Source: Hymenopellis radicata (taxonomy: Eukaryota; Basidiomycota; Agaricomycetes; Agaricales; Physalacriaceae). From it: a stretch of DNA of 64,000 nt. Below are positions 10,370 through 21,753 of the stretch, in pieces (position 1 is the first letter of the stretch; each line of letters opens with the position of its first letter). Both the position numbers and the translations under genes were made by a program. Where the stretch lies: assembly GCA_015501595.1 (NCBI GenBank), contig JADNRX010000239.1, forward strand, positions 21,840 through 85,839, read 5' to 3'. The notes below the pieces were generated by a model. The model had not been told where the DNA came from. It saw nothing but the letters and a program-made list of their open reading frames with translations, and did no database searches.

Positions 10370-12228
10370 TCACCACGTCGGCTCTGGGTCCGGTATCCGG
10401 TCCAAACACACGTCCAGTTTAAAGTCGCCTGTCCTCTTCGCCCAGCGGTACACCTTCATCCTGTTATTCCGGGCTATGATCAGCTGCATCGCCGCCCCGT
10501 ATACCTGTGGGCGGTCCTCCTGCATCACATAGGCCTTGAACGTCCTCTGCCTGTCGTACACCAGCAAGCCCTGCGTCGGGTTTCCGACGGGGAATGGATT
10601 TGATACTTTGACAATGAACGGACGGTCGCCGTGAACGTTTGGCGGGGGACTGTCGTCGTCGCGCTCCGCAGCGGCTTGGGCGGCGGTTTGAGCTGAAGGA
10701 GGCACAGTGCCGGAGGCGCTAAAGACTGAAATGTACATCTTCTTCCCGTTGACGATGACGTGTTTGGTGAAATCCGTCGAAGCCCAAGAGCCGCCTTTGA
10801 GTGATTTGCAAAGTGCTTTGTGCTGTTTCCAGTCCTCGCTTTGGCAAGCTAAAATGACTGTCAATATCGAAATGACAACGAGAGAAAAGGCCACCTACTT
10901 CGGCTACAGTACGATGCGGACTGACACTGCGCGCATCGGCTCGTCGTCTTTCCTCCACAGACCTGGCATCCCGTGTTGTGCGAAAGCTTTCCGATTTCCA
11001 CCTGATCCAGCGGGTTCAAAGGGACCAAAAACGACGGCTTGAACCGGCGCTCGTATCCCGCCATCTTGGGCTTGAATTCCGTCGATACGCGGCGTGAGTT
11101 CTGGAAGAGTAGTTTCCGGAGGAGAGCCTGTTCCTGGGATGTACATTTGATCTGTGCGAGCCGGCCTGTTTGCATCTGGGCGCCCATCCATTCGAAGCTG
11201 TTCACAGCAGGAGTAGCCAAGTCGGAGCTGTAGTAAATGAGGGCAATGAGAGGCGTCTTCTCGTTGAGTTTGTGAATACTGAGAACCTGGGTATACTTAA
11301 GTAGAAGTCAATGAAAGTAGAACGTGAGACTAACCCGTATGGCGATAGCCTCGTAGTCGTCCTTCAGAGCCATGACAGCTACGCCATTTTCGAAATTACG
11401 CGCCACATGCATTGTAGTTTGGCGCGCGTCCATCCACGTGTTTGTGTACAGAGGAAACGGATCCGAGTTGGGCGAGTTGAACCTCTTCATTGCTTCGTTT
11501 GGACTAGTCCTGCTCATAGCCTGAAATGCTGGAGTTGTCTGACATACGAATTGAGTAATATGAGTTGCGAAGTCGCTGCGCCACACACCTTCCATAACGG
11601 TAACTTCGACGGATTGATATGCGACGGATCTGGGACAAGTGAGGACAGCTTTTGTGTCGCAGTCAACGCGTTTCCGAGCTTTTGGTCCAGCAAGTCGTCC
11701 ACTAGCTTCGTGTTTGCAGGTAATTCCACTCCCATCGACTTGAGAAGTCCAAGCAGGTCCTTCCTACTGTGCACCTTGCCTTCCCAGTCCTTTGCTTTAG
11801 ACACCTCGACGATTATTTCGGGCCAGTTGAAGCACTCCTTGCAGTCCACTGTCGAATGCGTCGTGCACTGGTAAATTCCGTAACGATCGCGCATTTTCCC
11901 CGAGTACACGGCACCTAGAGAGAACGCACGAAGGGCCCTGCGGTTCTAGGAAGATTTTAACAATATTGTATGCGAAAATAGGAAGGAAACGCACGTCAAA
12001 ATCGATTTTCTTTCCAGATCCTACGCTGGCCTGGATTTTGTCTTGATCCAGTTGGTAATTGTTGCCCGCCCGGTAGTCAGCGCCACAGTCGTTGCAGAGT
12101 TCACCGCCGTGCTCCGTGCAGAACATGAATCCGTTGACCGTGAATGCGTCCTCCATCGTTGTTTCTGAGACGCGTAGATGATGGAGAGACACTAAGCCCG
12201 ATCCACCCTTGCCGTCGGCATCTGCCAC
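10370..12228 (-). CDS. MYND zinc-finger protein (547 aa)
   Basis: Five exons join cleanly: 12228-11995, 11945-11589, 11520-11335, 11286-10899 and 10848-10370, with introns of 48-68 nt. The N-terminus has a cysteine/histidine cluster (FCTEHGGELCNDCGADY) and a second group (CTTHSTVDCKECF). The MYND finger near residue 370-415 is split by the last intron: CQVCGGKTTSRCAQCQ then SASYCSR joined to TCQSEDWKQHKALC, giving the C-x2-C..C-x2-C..C-x3-C..H-x3-C pattern. MYND fingers are protein-interaction modules often found in transcriptional co-regulators (known). The remaining domains are not recognised. Upstream is a nuclease-like pseudogene on the same strand. A decayed copy of exon 4 sits at 50,655-50,870. 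No frameshift was found. Confidence 0.85.
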
Positions 12229-12400
12229 TTAAATCCTCGAGCTTGAAATTCTTTGGGCCTTTCGACAACTTTAGAGAGTGTATGATTTAACGAAATACTT
12301 GCTTTGCCAGAAGGTGGTTTTACAGTTGTACGCGCAGTACTTACTTGGACATCATTTCTTCCTCAGTGTTCATACATCAGACAGCACTTTACCAATAATC

Positions 12401-13299
12401 CTAATCCCCTAAATACCCAATGCTCCGAGAGGTTTCGTGAATTGCTAAGCTCCCTAAAGCAGCGGCATTCTCAAAAATATCTGCCATGATCTCTTTCATC
12501 TTGTCGAAACCTTCCTGAGAACGAATATCGATATTCCAAGCCCCTTCAAGGAAATCCTGGGGCATACGACCACTGGGGCGGTTGAAAGCGGGGTTGATGT
12601 TGCTAGTAGCGACATCGCCCCGGTACACGCGAAGTGAGGTTCCGAGCAGACTCAAACCCCACAAGCGAGGGAGAGGGCACTCTGCAAGGCTACGGTCAAA
12701 GTGTCGATACATCTGTTCATCTGCTCTGGACCGTAGCTCTGCCCGATTGAACCAACTATCGTCCTTGACGTCCATGATCATCACAGGACGCCAAACGTTG
12801 TCGACGGCTAGAAAGACTGTAAAAATGGATGACTTCACGGCGAGCAATTTCAGCCCGCGAAAGGACGTGCGGAGTGATCATAAAGAGATGTTCGGAGTTG
12901 AGGCTGAAGCAGAGATCAAGTACCGTGAGGTATGGTCCAGAATAACGGCGCTGTTGCAGGGCCGTGGCCGAAAGGCCGAGAGTACCCTAGGAGGCCAGGT
13001 TGTAAGAGTTGAGAGAGGCATGCTAAGGAATAGCGATGAGCATACTGTCTTAATGCGCAATGACATTTACCCGTACCGGATAGTCGAGCTGTCCGCTGTT
13101 GCTGTTCAGCTCAGAATCAGTATGTGCCGCAAATCGATGAAGTGAATGTGTACGGCATGCAACACTGTTCTTCGAAGAGTTGTGGAAGGCCCGCATTTCA
13201 ACAGAAACCCTCGGCAACTTTGGCCTTGTCGTTGACGCGCCGAGAGTCCGTTTCTGCAGAGCACCAATATGTCTCATTGGGCCCAGCTTGGGTATGCAT
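12401..13299 (-). pseudogene. PD-(D/E)XK-like family, copy 2, decayed
   Basis: The N-terminal exon begins MHTQAGPNETYWC at 13299 but meets TGA after VAEGFC. Past the conserved intron (GTAAAT..CCTTAG), the second exon starts MPLSTLTTWP and soon ends in a stop (PNISL). The core resumes in another frame as VWRPVMIMDVKDDSW, ADEQMYRHF and WGLSLLGTSLRVYRGD. The D-V-K motif is kept. The normal stop after AALR is lost, so the frame runs on to 12401. Multiple breaks make a non-functional copy likely. Confidence 0.65.
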
Positions 13300-13846
13300 C
13301 GAGGAGCAAGCAAGCACTTAGTCGTCTGTAGCATCGTCGTCGTCGTTGGGAGTGAAGATGCGGGCGAGACGAGAGAGAGAGAGAAACAACGCACAGCCAC
13401 CAGCAGCCTGAGACATCCTCAGGACTTCTGTTTTGTAGGTATCGTGCGCCGGTCTCAAGTTGTAACTTCCTCAAAGTGCATCGAAGAAACACTTGACTAT
13501 CGTCGAATATGTATCTGCAAGGTCCTCAGCATGCTGGTTGTTCAAACATTCGATTTCTTGCAAACGGGTTTCTGGCGGGCACATCAACCATCGATAATCG
13601 TTCTTCAAGCCTGGCAGATATCATGATAAGTATGCAGATCGTTCTCTAGCCGTGTATGTGTACCAAATTCATTTCCCGATGTGGCACTGGCCAAGGAATA
13701 GTTTGAATGCGCCTGTGGCCAAGGATCCTCTTCGATTTGTTCGCTGTGCGTACTTAAAATCTGGGTGTTTTCACCCGTTACGAGGGTGCACGATACGCAC
13801 ATGTATCACAACCTAGGTCATAACCGCGGCCGTGACGGTTAGTGTC

Positions 13847-13925
13847 ACACCGATCGTGGCTATCCGCCATTGTGCGCTTGGTCCACCGCACCGCCACCGT
13901 CACCTCACGCTCCTGGTTAGACGAT
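13847..13925. repeat. 79-nt element bounded by two 15-mers, copy 1
   Basis: It starts ACACCGATCGTGGCT (13847-13861) and ends TCCTGGTTAGACGAT (13911-13925). The same two 15-mers bound a 76-nt segment at 25517-25592, upstream of the Crypton. The interior is diverged. Confidence 0.6.
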
Positions 13926-15345
13926 CGGTACATGTCGTGTATTCTCTTGCCCCTGAATCAACAATCACTGCTTTCGCTGCTCGTGTCGTCCTTGATTGAT
14001 GGTTTAGTGCCCCCAAGCCGAAGATTGCTGCTTTTTCGAGTGTGACAACCACGTAAGATTGGGAAACTGCTAGGACCCGCAATCATGGCTGCCTCTCTTT
14101 CATACATCATCCCATTGATAGACTTCTTCCGACTCGTCGCCTAGCTCATCTGGCCATGGGGAATGTGTCTCCCAACTGACAACTTGATGAACAGATATTG
14201 ACATTCACTTTTTGAACTGGTAAAAGGACTGTACGTGCATTTCTAAACTTTCACCCATAATCGTTGATGTTCAGCCGGATTCAACCATCGAATGCGACTC
14301 CGATAACACGACACATCCGGCGGCGGGTCCGGTGATTCGCGGTGAATCCGCAGAGTCTTGTTTATGGCCTCCGATGCGTCCATGCCTTCCTCGCCAACCA
14401 AGACATGTCTTTGACTCTGACGATTAGCCCTGCATAATCTCATCTCCCAAGCTCGTTCAGAGACGCTATGACTGCGCGACCACTGACTGACAGCGACATT
14501 CGGTAAACCTCTTCATTTTCCAGTTGCTTCATGCCATTGACTGAAGTATTAGTGATCTTTCTCGCGATGATCTTCTCGTAATCGCGCAATCTCAGAAGCC
14601 AAATTGGCAGAAGAGCACCAAACATCCGTTCAACTTGGACAGACGCCTCGGAGCTGATAGACTTCGGCGTCTCCTACTGGATCCTGATGAACACTTCACT
14701 ACTACCTCAGTAGTACCTCAAGGACCACTCCAGTTGGCACCAGCACATCAAGCAGATCATGCCCTTCAACTTCCGACAATCCAGCCAGGTCCACTCTCCA
14801 GCTACAAGGTGTGTTCGTGTTCACTCGTTAACTATCGTCTGCTAAAGAAAGGTGCAGAAGCTCATTGTTAAAATCATTGATGCCCGCTTTCAGAAGCATT
14901 ACTGTACTATTACACGCAAGTCTTCGCATAACGGGTAACGGGGACCTGTGAAATGAAGAGTTTGTGCTACCATAACGCGTAACGGCCAAAATTGGGCCCC
15001 AGGTAAGGCCCAAAAAGGAAATTTTTTAAGGCAGCGGCTGCTGTCGCCGCTCCTGCCTGCCCATATAAGGAAATTGGACCCTGAATGAAGAGCAATGTCT
15101 GTGAAGAGTATGTGTAACGGGTAACGCCCCATGAAGACTAGGTTGTAATAGTACAGTACAACCGGGCGTACACAATTTCTGTTGTGGCCAATCCATCGAG
15201 GCAAGGATGTCAACCAGGGGATTGGAATGTCGAGTCCAAGACTGTCGTTGAAGCACTGAAGAAAGAACCTGGCGCGCAACATATTCTTGGTGTGTCCGCA
15301 TTACTCTCCCAGGACCGTATTCAACGTGATTCACACCTCTTGCAG
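13926..15345. other. mostly unassigned; weak coding-like stretch
   Basis: At 14,640-14,900 on the plus strand short peptide-like runs appear (SELIDFGVSYWILMNTS, SSWHQHIKQIMPFNFRQ, LIVKIIDARFQKHYC), broken by stops, as if from a decayed gene I cannot name. Three TAACG-(GG/CG)-TAACG words follow at 14929, 14973 and 15115. Confidence 0.35.
14929..15126. repeat. three dispersed TAACGSGTAACG words
   Basis: TAACGGGTAACG at 14929-14940, TAACGCGTAACG at 14973-14984 and TAACGGGTAACG at 15115-15126, each a direct repeat of TAACG spaced by two bases. A GC-rich imperfect hairpin (GGCAGCGGC..GCCGCTCCTGCC) lies between them near 15,032-15,057. Function unknown. Confidence 0.5.
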
Positions 15346-16320
15346 ATGGACCATATCGCCTTTCGACTCCCCTTACTCAAGGATCTGATTTTTTCGAAGA
15401 CTTTCTTGTTGAAAAGACTTATCGTCGGGATCTGCTTCGCGTGCCGCACCACAATGAAATACTCATCAAAGTTGAGGAGGCACCGGTATCTCCTCTCAAT
15501 GATTGTTCCTCGAGACGTTACTCATACCATGCTAATAGGCTCTCGACAACATTCGGCAGTTAAATGCGCAGCTTACAGGTGCAAAGCGCAAGTTGCTTTC
15601 AGAATCCGGGGCGAAACCTGAGGGCGCACTTACGGAGACGGAAGTCGAAGTCTTGGATAATGATGACGCGGCGGCATCCGATGATGGTGACCACACCAGT
15701 ATGGTTTCTCTGCCTTGGCTGACATCGCACCAGCAGCACATTCTCCTTACCCCATTATTCGCGCTCGAGGTCTCAAGACACTGCCTAGCGAAGCGCCTAG
15801 GAAGAAGTCGCGGAAGTCCAATCACAAGGCGGAGGATAAGGCTCTCACATCTCTGCTCCGCCAACAGATTCAAAAGTGCTACACAGCTGAATACAAAACT
15901 TTCTTGGAACACTGTGGGTGTCTAAAGCTGTCAAATTCACAGATCATCGCCAACTGGCAATTTGGAGTTGATGTTTGCGACGAATATCACAAGAAAACTA
16001 TACCGGTGAGTCTGCAGCTTTCACAGTTTAGTTCATTGCTCTAAATCATCATCTAGGGTTCAAGTCAGCGAATCGATTATAAGCACATCTATGGTGCCTT
16101 GGAATGTAGCGAGACCTGGCTTCGTGACGCAAGGAACTATATCAATCTGGTTAGCATGCATGGATCGCCCTTCACAGCTGGCACTGCCGAAATTAGAACC
16201 AAGCTGGAGTCGACAGAAGTCTCCGCTGGTGGAAGGAAGGACTTGATTGCTTACTTACGCAGTCTCCAGCAGCGTTCGAGAGAGGTTGATAGTGTACTCG
16301 CAGCCAGAAGAGAACCATGA
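15346..16320 (+). CDS. unidentified multi-exon protein, 5' end uncertain
   Basis: A consistent splice model runs through four exons: 15346-15485 (DFFEDFLVEKTYRRDLL..EEAP), 15539-15698 (LDNIRQLNAQLTGAKRKLL then an acidic run VEVLDNDDAAASDDGD), 15737-16005 (basic RKKSRKSNHK, then SLLRQQIQKCYTAEYKTFLEH) and 16057-16320 (ECSETWLRDARNYINLV..). Introns are 53, 38 and 51 nt; the 38-nt intron (15699-15736) is unusually short, and an acceptor 3 nt earlier would also keep frame. A coiled coil followed by acidic and basic tracts suggests a nuclear or scaffold role, but I do not recognise the family. The first exon and start codon were not resolved. Confidence 0.5.
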
Positions 16321-17502
16321 ATAAAGTCTATTTTCTCTACCAACATAAATCACTTGTGAACGTGGAGACCCTTGAGTGTACGAACTAAGAGTAACTAAGA
16401 GTAGTAAGACACCCAGGAAGGGACGACTACATTTTCTATCACCTTGCCATGGCGGATCTTCAAAACCAGCGGGGGTGATTTGTATGCCCTGTGTCCAGAG
16501 AAGTGTCGCTCCCAACGGCGCGAAGCCAAATGAGAAAGGACGCGTCGCGAAGACAACGTTCTGAACCGTCGCTGACGACATAAACGAGGCATCCCGTAGT
16601 CCCGAGTCCTGTGATTGATATTAACGAAAGCCCAAACGACAAACGAGGTCTACCTGGAAGATGACCTCCAGGCATGTCACTGCTAGTCCCAGAATACACA
16701 GCTTGATGGGAGTAGTAGTTAGCAAAGTCGCCCTAGAAGGCGTCCGGGAGGGTGGAGACGACACAGATCTACGGCGAGGCATATGAAGGAAGTATGAAGG
16801 CGGGACAGGTGGACGTACCGCCCAAGCTCAAAGCTTCCCCGACGACCGACGGCCTGCTCAAGAGTCAATGGCTGACAAAAGGATGGTGAATGACTGGGGT
16901 TACCGCCAGCGTGAACCACGACACACCAAGTAGCGCGGTCCGAGAGTGATCGTAGTAGCCGTGCGGTGGAAACGGAGAGCAGAATCTGGGGTAGGATGGT
17001 ATGGTGGCTGCATCTGCAGCGGTCCCAGTAATGAAGCCCAGCCCGATAAGCGCTGTCGCTGAGTTTCCGGCGAGTCAGGCGTCTGCGGACGTGGTGAGTC
17101 GAAGAGACTGCGCTAGATAAAGTAAACATATTACATCTTAGCCTCCATTTTAATGTCTGCTAAATGGCTGCTTACCGCGAGAGAATGCACCTCTTCTGAC
17201 GTGTTTAGACTCGGAAAAAGTGCTCGCGCCGCTGACCGGCGACCTAGCGTCTGTCCCTGCTCGAGTGCCCCGCGCTGACGGCGAGTAAGGACTGAGCAAA
17301 AGACATTGAAGCCTGGTCGGTGGACGTGGTCAGAGCATGAATGTTGATGCGTACGACGACGCTGATGCGACTGGCGATGGGTATCCGAGGTCGGGCTGCC
17401 TGCGAACGAGGCAGAGTGCTGCGCCGTCAACGATGGCGGGCGATACGTGGTATCCCAATGGAGGTCGTTGCTGGCGGCGCTGTCTATGACAGGGAATGGA
17501 CG
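16321..17502. other. no gene recognised
   Basis: Long frames on the minus strand (16719-17129, 17131-17430) lack recognisable domains. They do not continue the GMC C-terminus. Confidence 0.4.
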
Positions 17503-18063
17503 ATAGTAGTGCCGGGCAGTGAGCAGAGGTATGCGCGGAGGGGACGAAGGGCTGACGATATTGTAAGTACCCCCGTAACAATCGAAATCGGCGACAAGCT
17601 TACCAGAACGCTGGCATCGACAATCCTCACGCCCTTCGCGCCTTTTAGCAGCAGATCCGGATCGACAACGCCCCAGTCTGCGCCTACGGGAGACATACTC
17701 GCAGTGCCAACGGGGTGGAAGGTAATCGCGCCACCGTCACGAATGGCATCGTCTGTCACGTTGGTCAAGGGACTGAGGATGTAGTCGTTCCATGACGAAG
17801 CAGCGACAAACTGCTGAACGTGCTCTGTACCGGCTTTCGAGATCGCGACATCCTGTGGGTCCGCCGAGAAGGTTGGGGTTAAGGAGTGGTGGCGCGAGGA
17901 AGTCCGTCGAATTGATAGAGATGTTGCCCCCTTGACAATAGTACGTTAGGCTAAAACAAAAGAAGCATAAGGATTCCGGACGTACTGGATAGCGGGCACA
18001 GGCCGATAACCCCAATGTTGAAGGTGTCACAGTTGCCGGAACGGAAGGACTCAGTAGTCCATT
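17503..18063 (-). pseudogene. GMC oxidoreductase, C-terminal part
   Basis: Reading minus from 18063: a segment with DTFNIGVIGLCPLS, then an intron (GTACGT..CAAG), then RGNISINSTDFLAPPLLNPN, VAISKAGTEHVQQFVAASSW, and the diagnostic C-terminal block TFHPVGTASMSPVG / WGVVDPDLLLKG / VRIVDASVL. After a 52-nt intron (17552-17603) comes PFVPSAHTSA. The His in HPVGT and the following region form the substrate/FAD site of GMC enzymes such as aryl-alcohol oxidases (known). One base is missing near 17,869, and the final helix (normally ending in an AER-type motif) is not found after HTSA. The N-terminal FAD-binding half was not located upstream. This is either a truncated gene or one with unresolved exons and base errors. 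Confidence 0.65.
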
Positions 18064-19697
18064 CTGGTAAAGATATTTAAGAAAGGATTGCACGAAAGAA
18101 GGCTCTATGACGAACTGAGCATCGTGAGCAGCTTTGACGACGAAAGAGGGAAGAAACTGACCTCCGCTCGGCAAAGGTAAACTCGCAAACACACATCTCG
18201 ACAGTGCCGGCGAGGAGGAGACGGCGACAACCGAAACGTTCGACACCCCAAATATCGGAGAGGGTCATGCTGAATACAGCGTTATGAAGCTGCTCGTTCA
18301 TGGTGGCTGTCGAAGACCTCGTTGGGTAGGCGGCATGCTCAAAACATGTTGTCGTGAGCCAGTTTCTCGGGGTACAGACAAGACGGAACCAGAGGTCGGA
18401 GGCGTCGCGCGCTGGATGAGGTCTGCTGGTGGCGTCCGGTGTGGGTACGAGCACCAAATCAAGATGCGGCTGACGGGGCAGCGAACCTCCACAGCGCGTC
18501 AAGTCGCGGGTCGTAACGGTCATTGTCTTGAGTGGAGTCGGCACCGTCTGCAACGACAGCGGTATGATGTTAAAATCTTCCATAAAATTAGTGACAAATC
18601 AGCAAAAGCCGGGAAGACACACCAGAAATCCGCTGTGTAACTAACAAGTCATTGAAACAGAGCTTTAAGTCGTGCTCCTAGTATTTTGAGCCCGCCAGTC
18701 ATCGATGGGAAAGCTTGAAAACGGCGTTAACCAAGGCCACGAAACGAATTGAAAACAATTTACCATAGCATAGAAGACGGTGTCGACGGGAGACAGAGGA
18801 GCAAGAATGACTGTACGAAATGCGATGATGATGGAAGGAAAAGAAAAGTTGTGCTGCACGTGCATGACGCGACGCGACTGTTTTCTCCTCAACATTGAAA
18901 ATGTTGACCATTTCTCCACCGGGTCAAGTCGCGTCGCACACACGTGCTTAGACCTGCTTACCGCTTGACCGCCATGACACTTCTTGGTGTTGGTCAAAAT
19001 TTGCGGACATTCCATCAGAGTGCGGGGACCTCGTCAAAGAGACTCGTGGTGGAGTTTATCTCCATTCCTCCAGTACGCTCTTGGTGGCATGTTTATTGCC
19101 TGTACTCCTACTCCACCAACCTCCATGGTCACCCCTGCTCCTGCCACACTTGGTATAGCTCCGGACTTTGAGTGTGGAGGTCCACAACACCCGACCATCT
19201 GCGCCGTTCTTGTCGACAGCGGGCCGACCTTGAGCCTACTTCCAAGGACGACGTTGGCGGGGGAGTATTGTGGACGTGCACCATCAAGAACTGTTGCATA
19301 GTTGGATTACCCTGTTGAGGAGGAGATTATCGGTGCTTGCTGAAGTGCGTAGAATTCATCGCTTTGTGATAACCTTGACTGATAGAGCCCTTTCATAGCT
19401 CCTCTGGCTCACCAACCCAAGCTTCTTCCTGAAGGCAACAGCGGCCATCGCTGCTGCGCTCGCACTTGCTCGCTTTTGCCTTCCGTGGACCTTCATCTCA
19501 AGGCTCGAATGTTGCCTCCACCCACTCCTGCCACGACGCGACCTAGACACCGTCTCATGTGAGGCGGTTAAGGGAATGACATTATGACACGTCTTTTGTG
19601 TGTTCCCCGTCTAGTTGATCGCGTCGTTTGCGGGCATGAGACCTGGTGCTCCTTCAGAGACCTGTCTATCATTCTTTGCTTCTTGACTCTTGACAAC
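18064..19697. other. no gene confidently recognised
   Basis: Minus-strand frames at 18,077-18,583 may hold more GMC-derived exons, but I could not align them to a domain. From 18,600 to 19,697 nothing convincing was seen apart from the promoter of the XPG gene. Confidence 0.4.
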
Positions 19698-21710
19698 ATG
19701 GGCATTCGAGGATTATGGAAGGTCAGCACTTCAGCCTCTGCTATTTCTCCCTTAAATTTTCTCAAATCTATGCAGATGCTTGAGGACAACGGCAAGGAGA
19801 CCTCCTTGATTGATCTCTCAGTTAGTGAAGGCCCTGGCACCATGCCTTGGGGAGACGATGTGCGAGGTTATCGAGTTGGTGTCGATGTTAGGTACACTCC
19901 TCTTCCCCTTGGTCTATCTGTGAACTCACTGAGTTCCTAGTGTCTGGTACTATCAGGCGAACGCCCATAATCGCCAAACCAAAAATGCTGCACTTGCTTC
20001 CCTTTTCAAACGTGCGACGGCGCTATTCAGTCTTACCACTGTAATCCCCCTTTTCGTGTTTGATGGTCCTGGACGGCCCAATGTCAAGCACAAGACTTCT
20101 GTCCGTTCTAACAGTCACTTCTTGAATTCCGACTTCAAGAGCCTCATTCGGAGCCTTGGATGGAAGTATGTGGAGGTAGGTTTTCGCGTCATTTTTAACT
20201 ACTGTACTCTCATACTTGTTCAGGCTCCCGGAGAAGCAGAAGCAGAACTCGCCTGGATGTGCGCCGACTGTATCATCGATGCTGTTCTAACAGAAGACAG
20301 CGATACTTTTGTGTTCGGTGCACCCCGGATTATTCGCATGTCTGTATCCATTCAATTACTTACGCTTTACGATTCTAATATGGCCTCGCAGTCGTGAAAT
20401 CTCCGACCGAGTAATCAATATCACTGTTTACGAGGATGTTGGTCTATCTCGAGAGCAATTTGTGTTCATCGCTATACTAGCTGGTGGTGATTATTCGGTT
20501 GGTACTTCCTTACAATTGATATTGCAGTTCTCTAATGTCCTTTAAGGATGGCATACCTGGTTGTGGTGTTAAGACCGCACGCCGACTTGCCCTCGCAGGC
20601 TTCGGCAATGAGCTTATTCAAGCGGGGCAGGATCTGTCATTCGAAAAGTTCTGCGAGTTTCGTCCCTCGTGGTGTCAGAGATTCCGGGACACCTTAGCTG
20701 GTCAGAGCTTTGCACGCAGCTTGGCCAGGAAGATTCCTGACGGCTTTCCTAACTACGACACTCTTCGATTGTACCTCTGTCCACTGTCTTCCCGGAATGT
20801 TACGCCACCTCCAGTTCTCCACTGGGATTCGTCGCCTAGACTTGGCGAACTCGCAGCTTTTGCCGCGAAAAATCTTATCTGGGGATTAGATGCTACTCAA
20901 CTTTTCCAACATTTCAAGCAGACTGTCTTTCCGGGAGTCGCTATTCGCGAACTGGTGAAATCCATTCCCAGTGCTGATGGCGACTTTAATGTTGATATTT
21001 GTCCCTATTCGGTCATCGTTGGTGATATTCAACCACGTCGTAATCAAGTCGTCCCTCAACACTCCCGAACCTGCCTTTCCCTCCAGATAACCCCTCCTCT
21101 TCTCAACGAGATGCAAGACAGTGCTTCGGCTGCTGGCATGCAGGGGTCTTTAGGATCTACGACACGTCACATGCGGGCCTGGGTACCCACTGGACTTTAC
21201 AATTTAGCCCAGCCTGATACGACAGGACTCTACGATCCGGCGCAGTCGGATACGGAGGATGCTAAGGATGTGAAGGGTGCAGAGGATATTGGGGAGGCAG
21301 AGGCGATGATTGAGGAGGACTCGAAGGATAAGATGGAGGTGGAGAACCCTCCGTGTGTGAGCACGGAAGATGCACATGTGAGCTTGGAAGGTGCGCGTGT
21401 GAGTGTGGAAGGTGCGCGTGTGAGTGTGAAAGGCGCGCATGTAAGCGTAGATGTGGGCATGAAAGGTGCGCGCATGAGCGTGGATGTAGGCGTAGGAGGT
21501 GCGCGGGTGGAAGGCGTGCGCGTAAGTATGGAAGGTTCACGTATGAAAGGTGCAAGCAAAGGTGTGGGTGCACGGATAGGCATTCCTCCAGGTGCAGAGA
21601 TCATTAATCTTTTGTCAGACGAGGAAGAGGTTGAGGAAGAGGTTGAGGAAGCAGAAGCTCATCACAGCGTTTCTATGGAGGTTATTGACATTTCTGATGA
21701 CGAACAGTAG
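19698..21710 (+). CDS. XPG/FEN1/GEN1-type structure-specific nuclease (586 aa)
   Basis: Six exons: 19698-19721, 19776-19891, 19941-20175, 20224-20339, 20392-20497 and 20547-21710. The short first exon MGIRGLWK is the classical XPG N-terminus. Catalytic acidic positions are all present: VGVDVSVWY (N domain), APGEAEAELAW and TEDSDTFVFG (I domain), and AGGDYSDGIPGCGVKTAR (helix-hairpin-helix). The family cuts DNA flaps, bubbles or Holliday junctions (known). The length and C-terminal extension suggest GEN1/Yen1-like rather than FEN1, and I see no PCNA-interacting motif. The tail (about residues 465-545) has imperfect repeats of GARVSVE/GAHVSVD type, then two acidic hydrophobic motifs, IINLLSDEEE and VIDISDDE, that look like SUMO-interacting motifs (inference). 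The last intron ends in an AAG acceptor. It is convergent with the Crypton, 43 nt away. Confidence 0.85.
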
Positions 21711-21753
21711 TTACAAGTAGGATTAAAAGTAAGCAAGTTGGACTTTTGTAAGA

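Noticed and set aside
21204..21604. Antisense frames rich in His/Pro/Thr over the XPG tail
   Set aside because: They mirror the GARVSV repeat on the coding strand and have no independent support.
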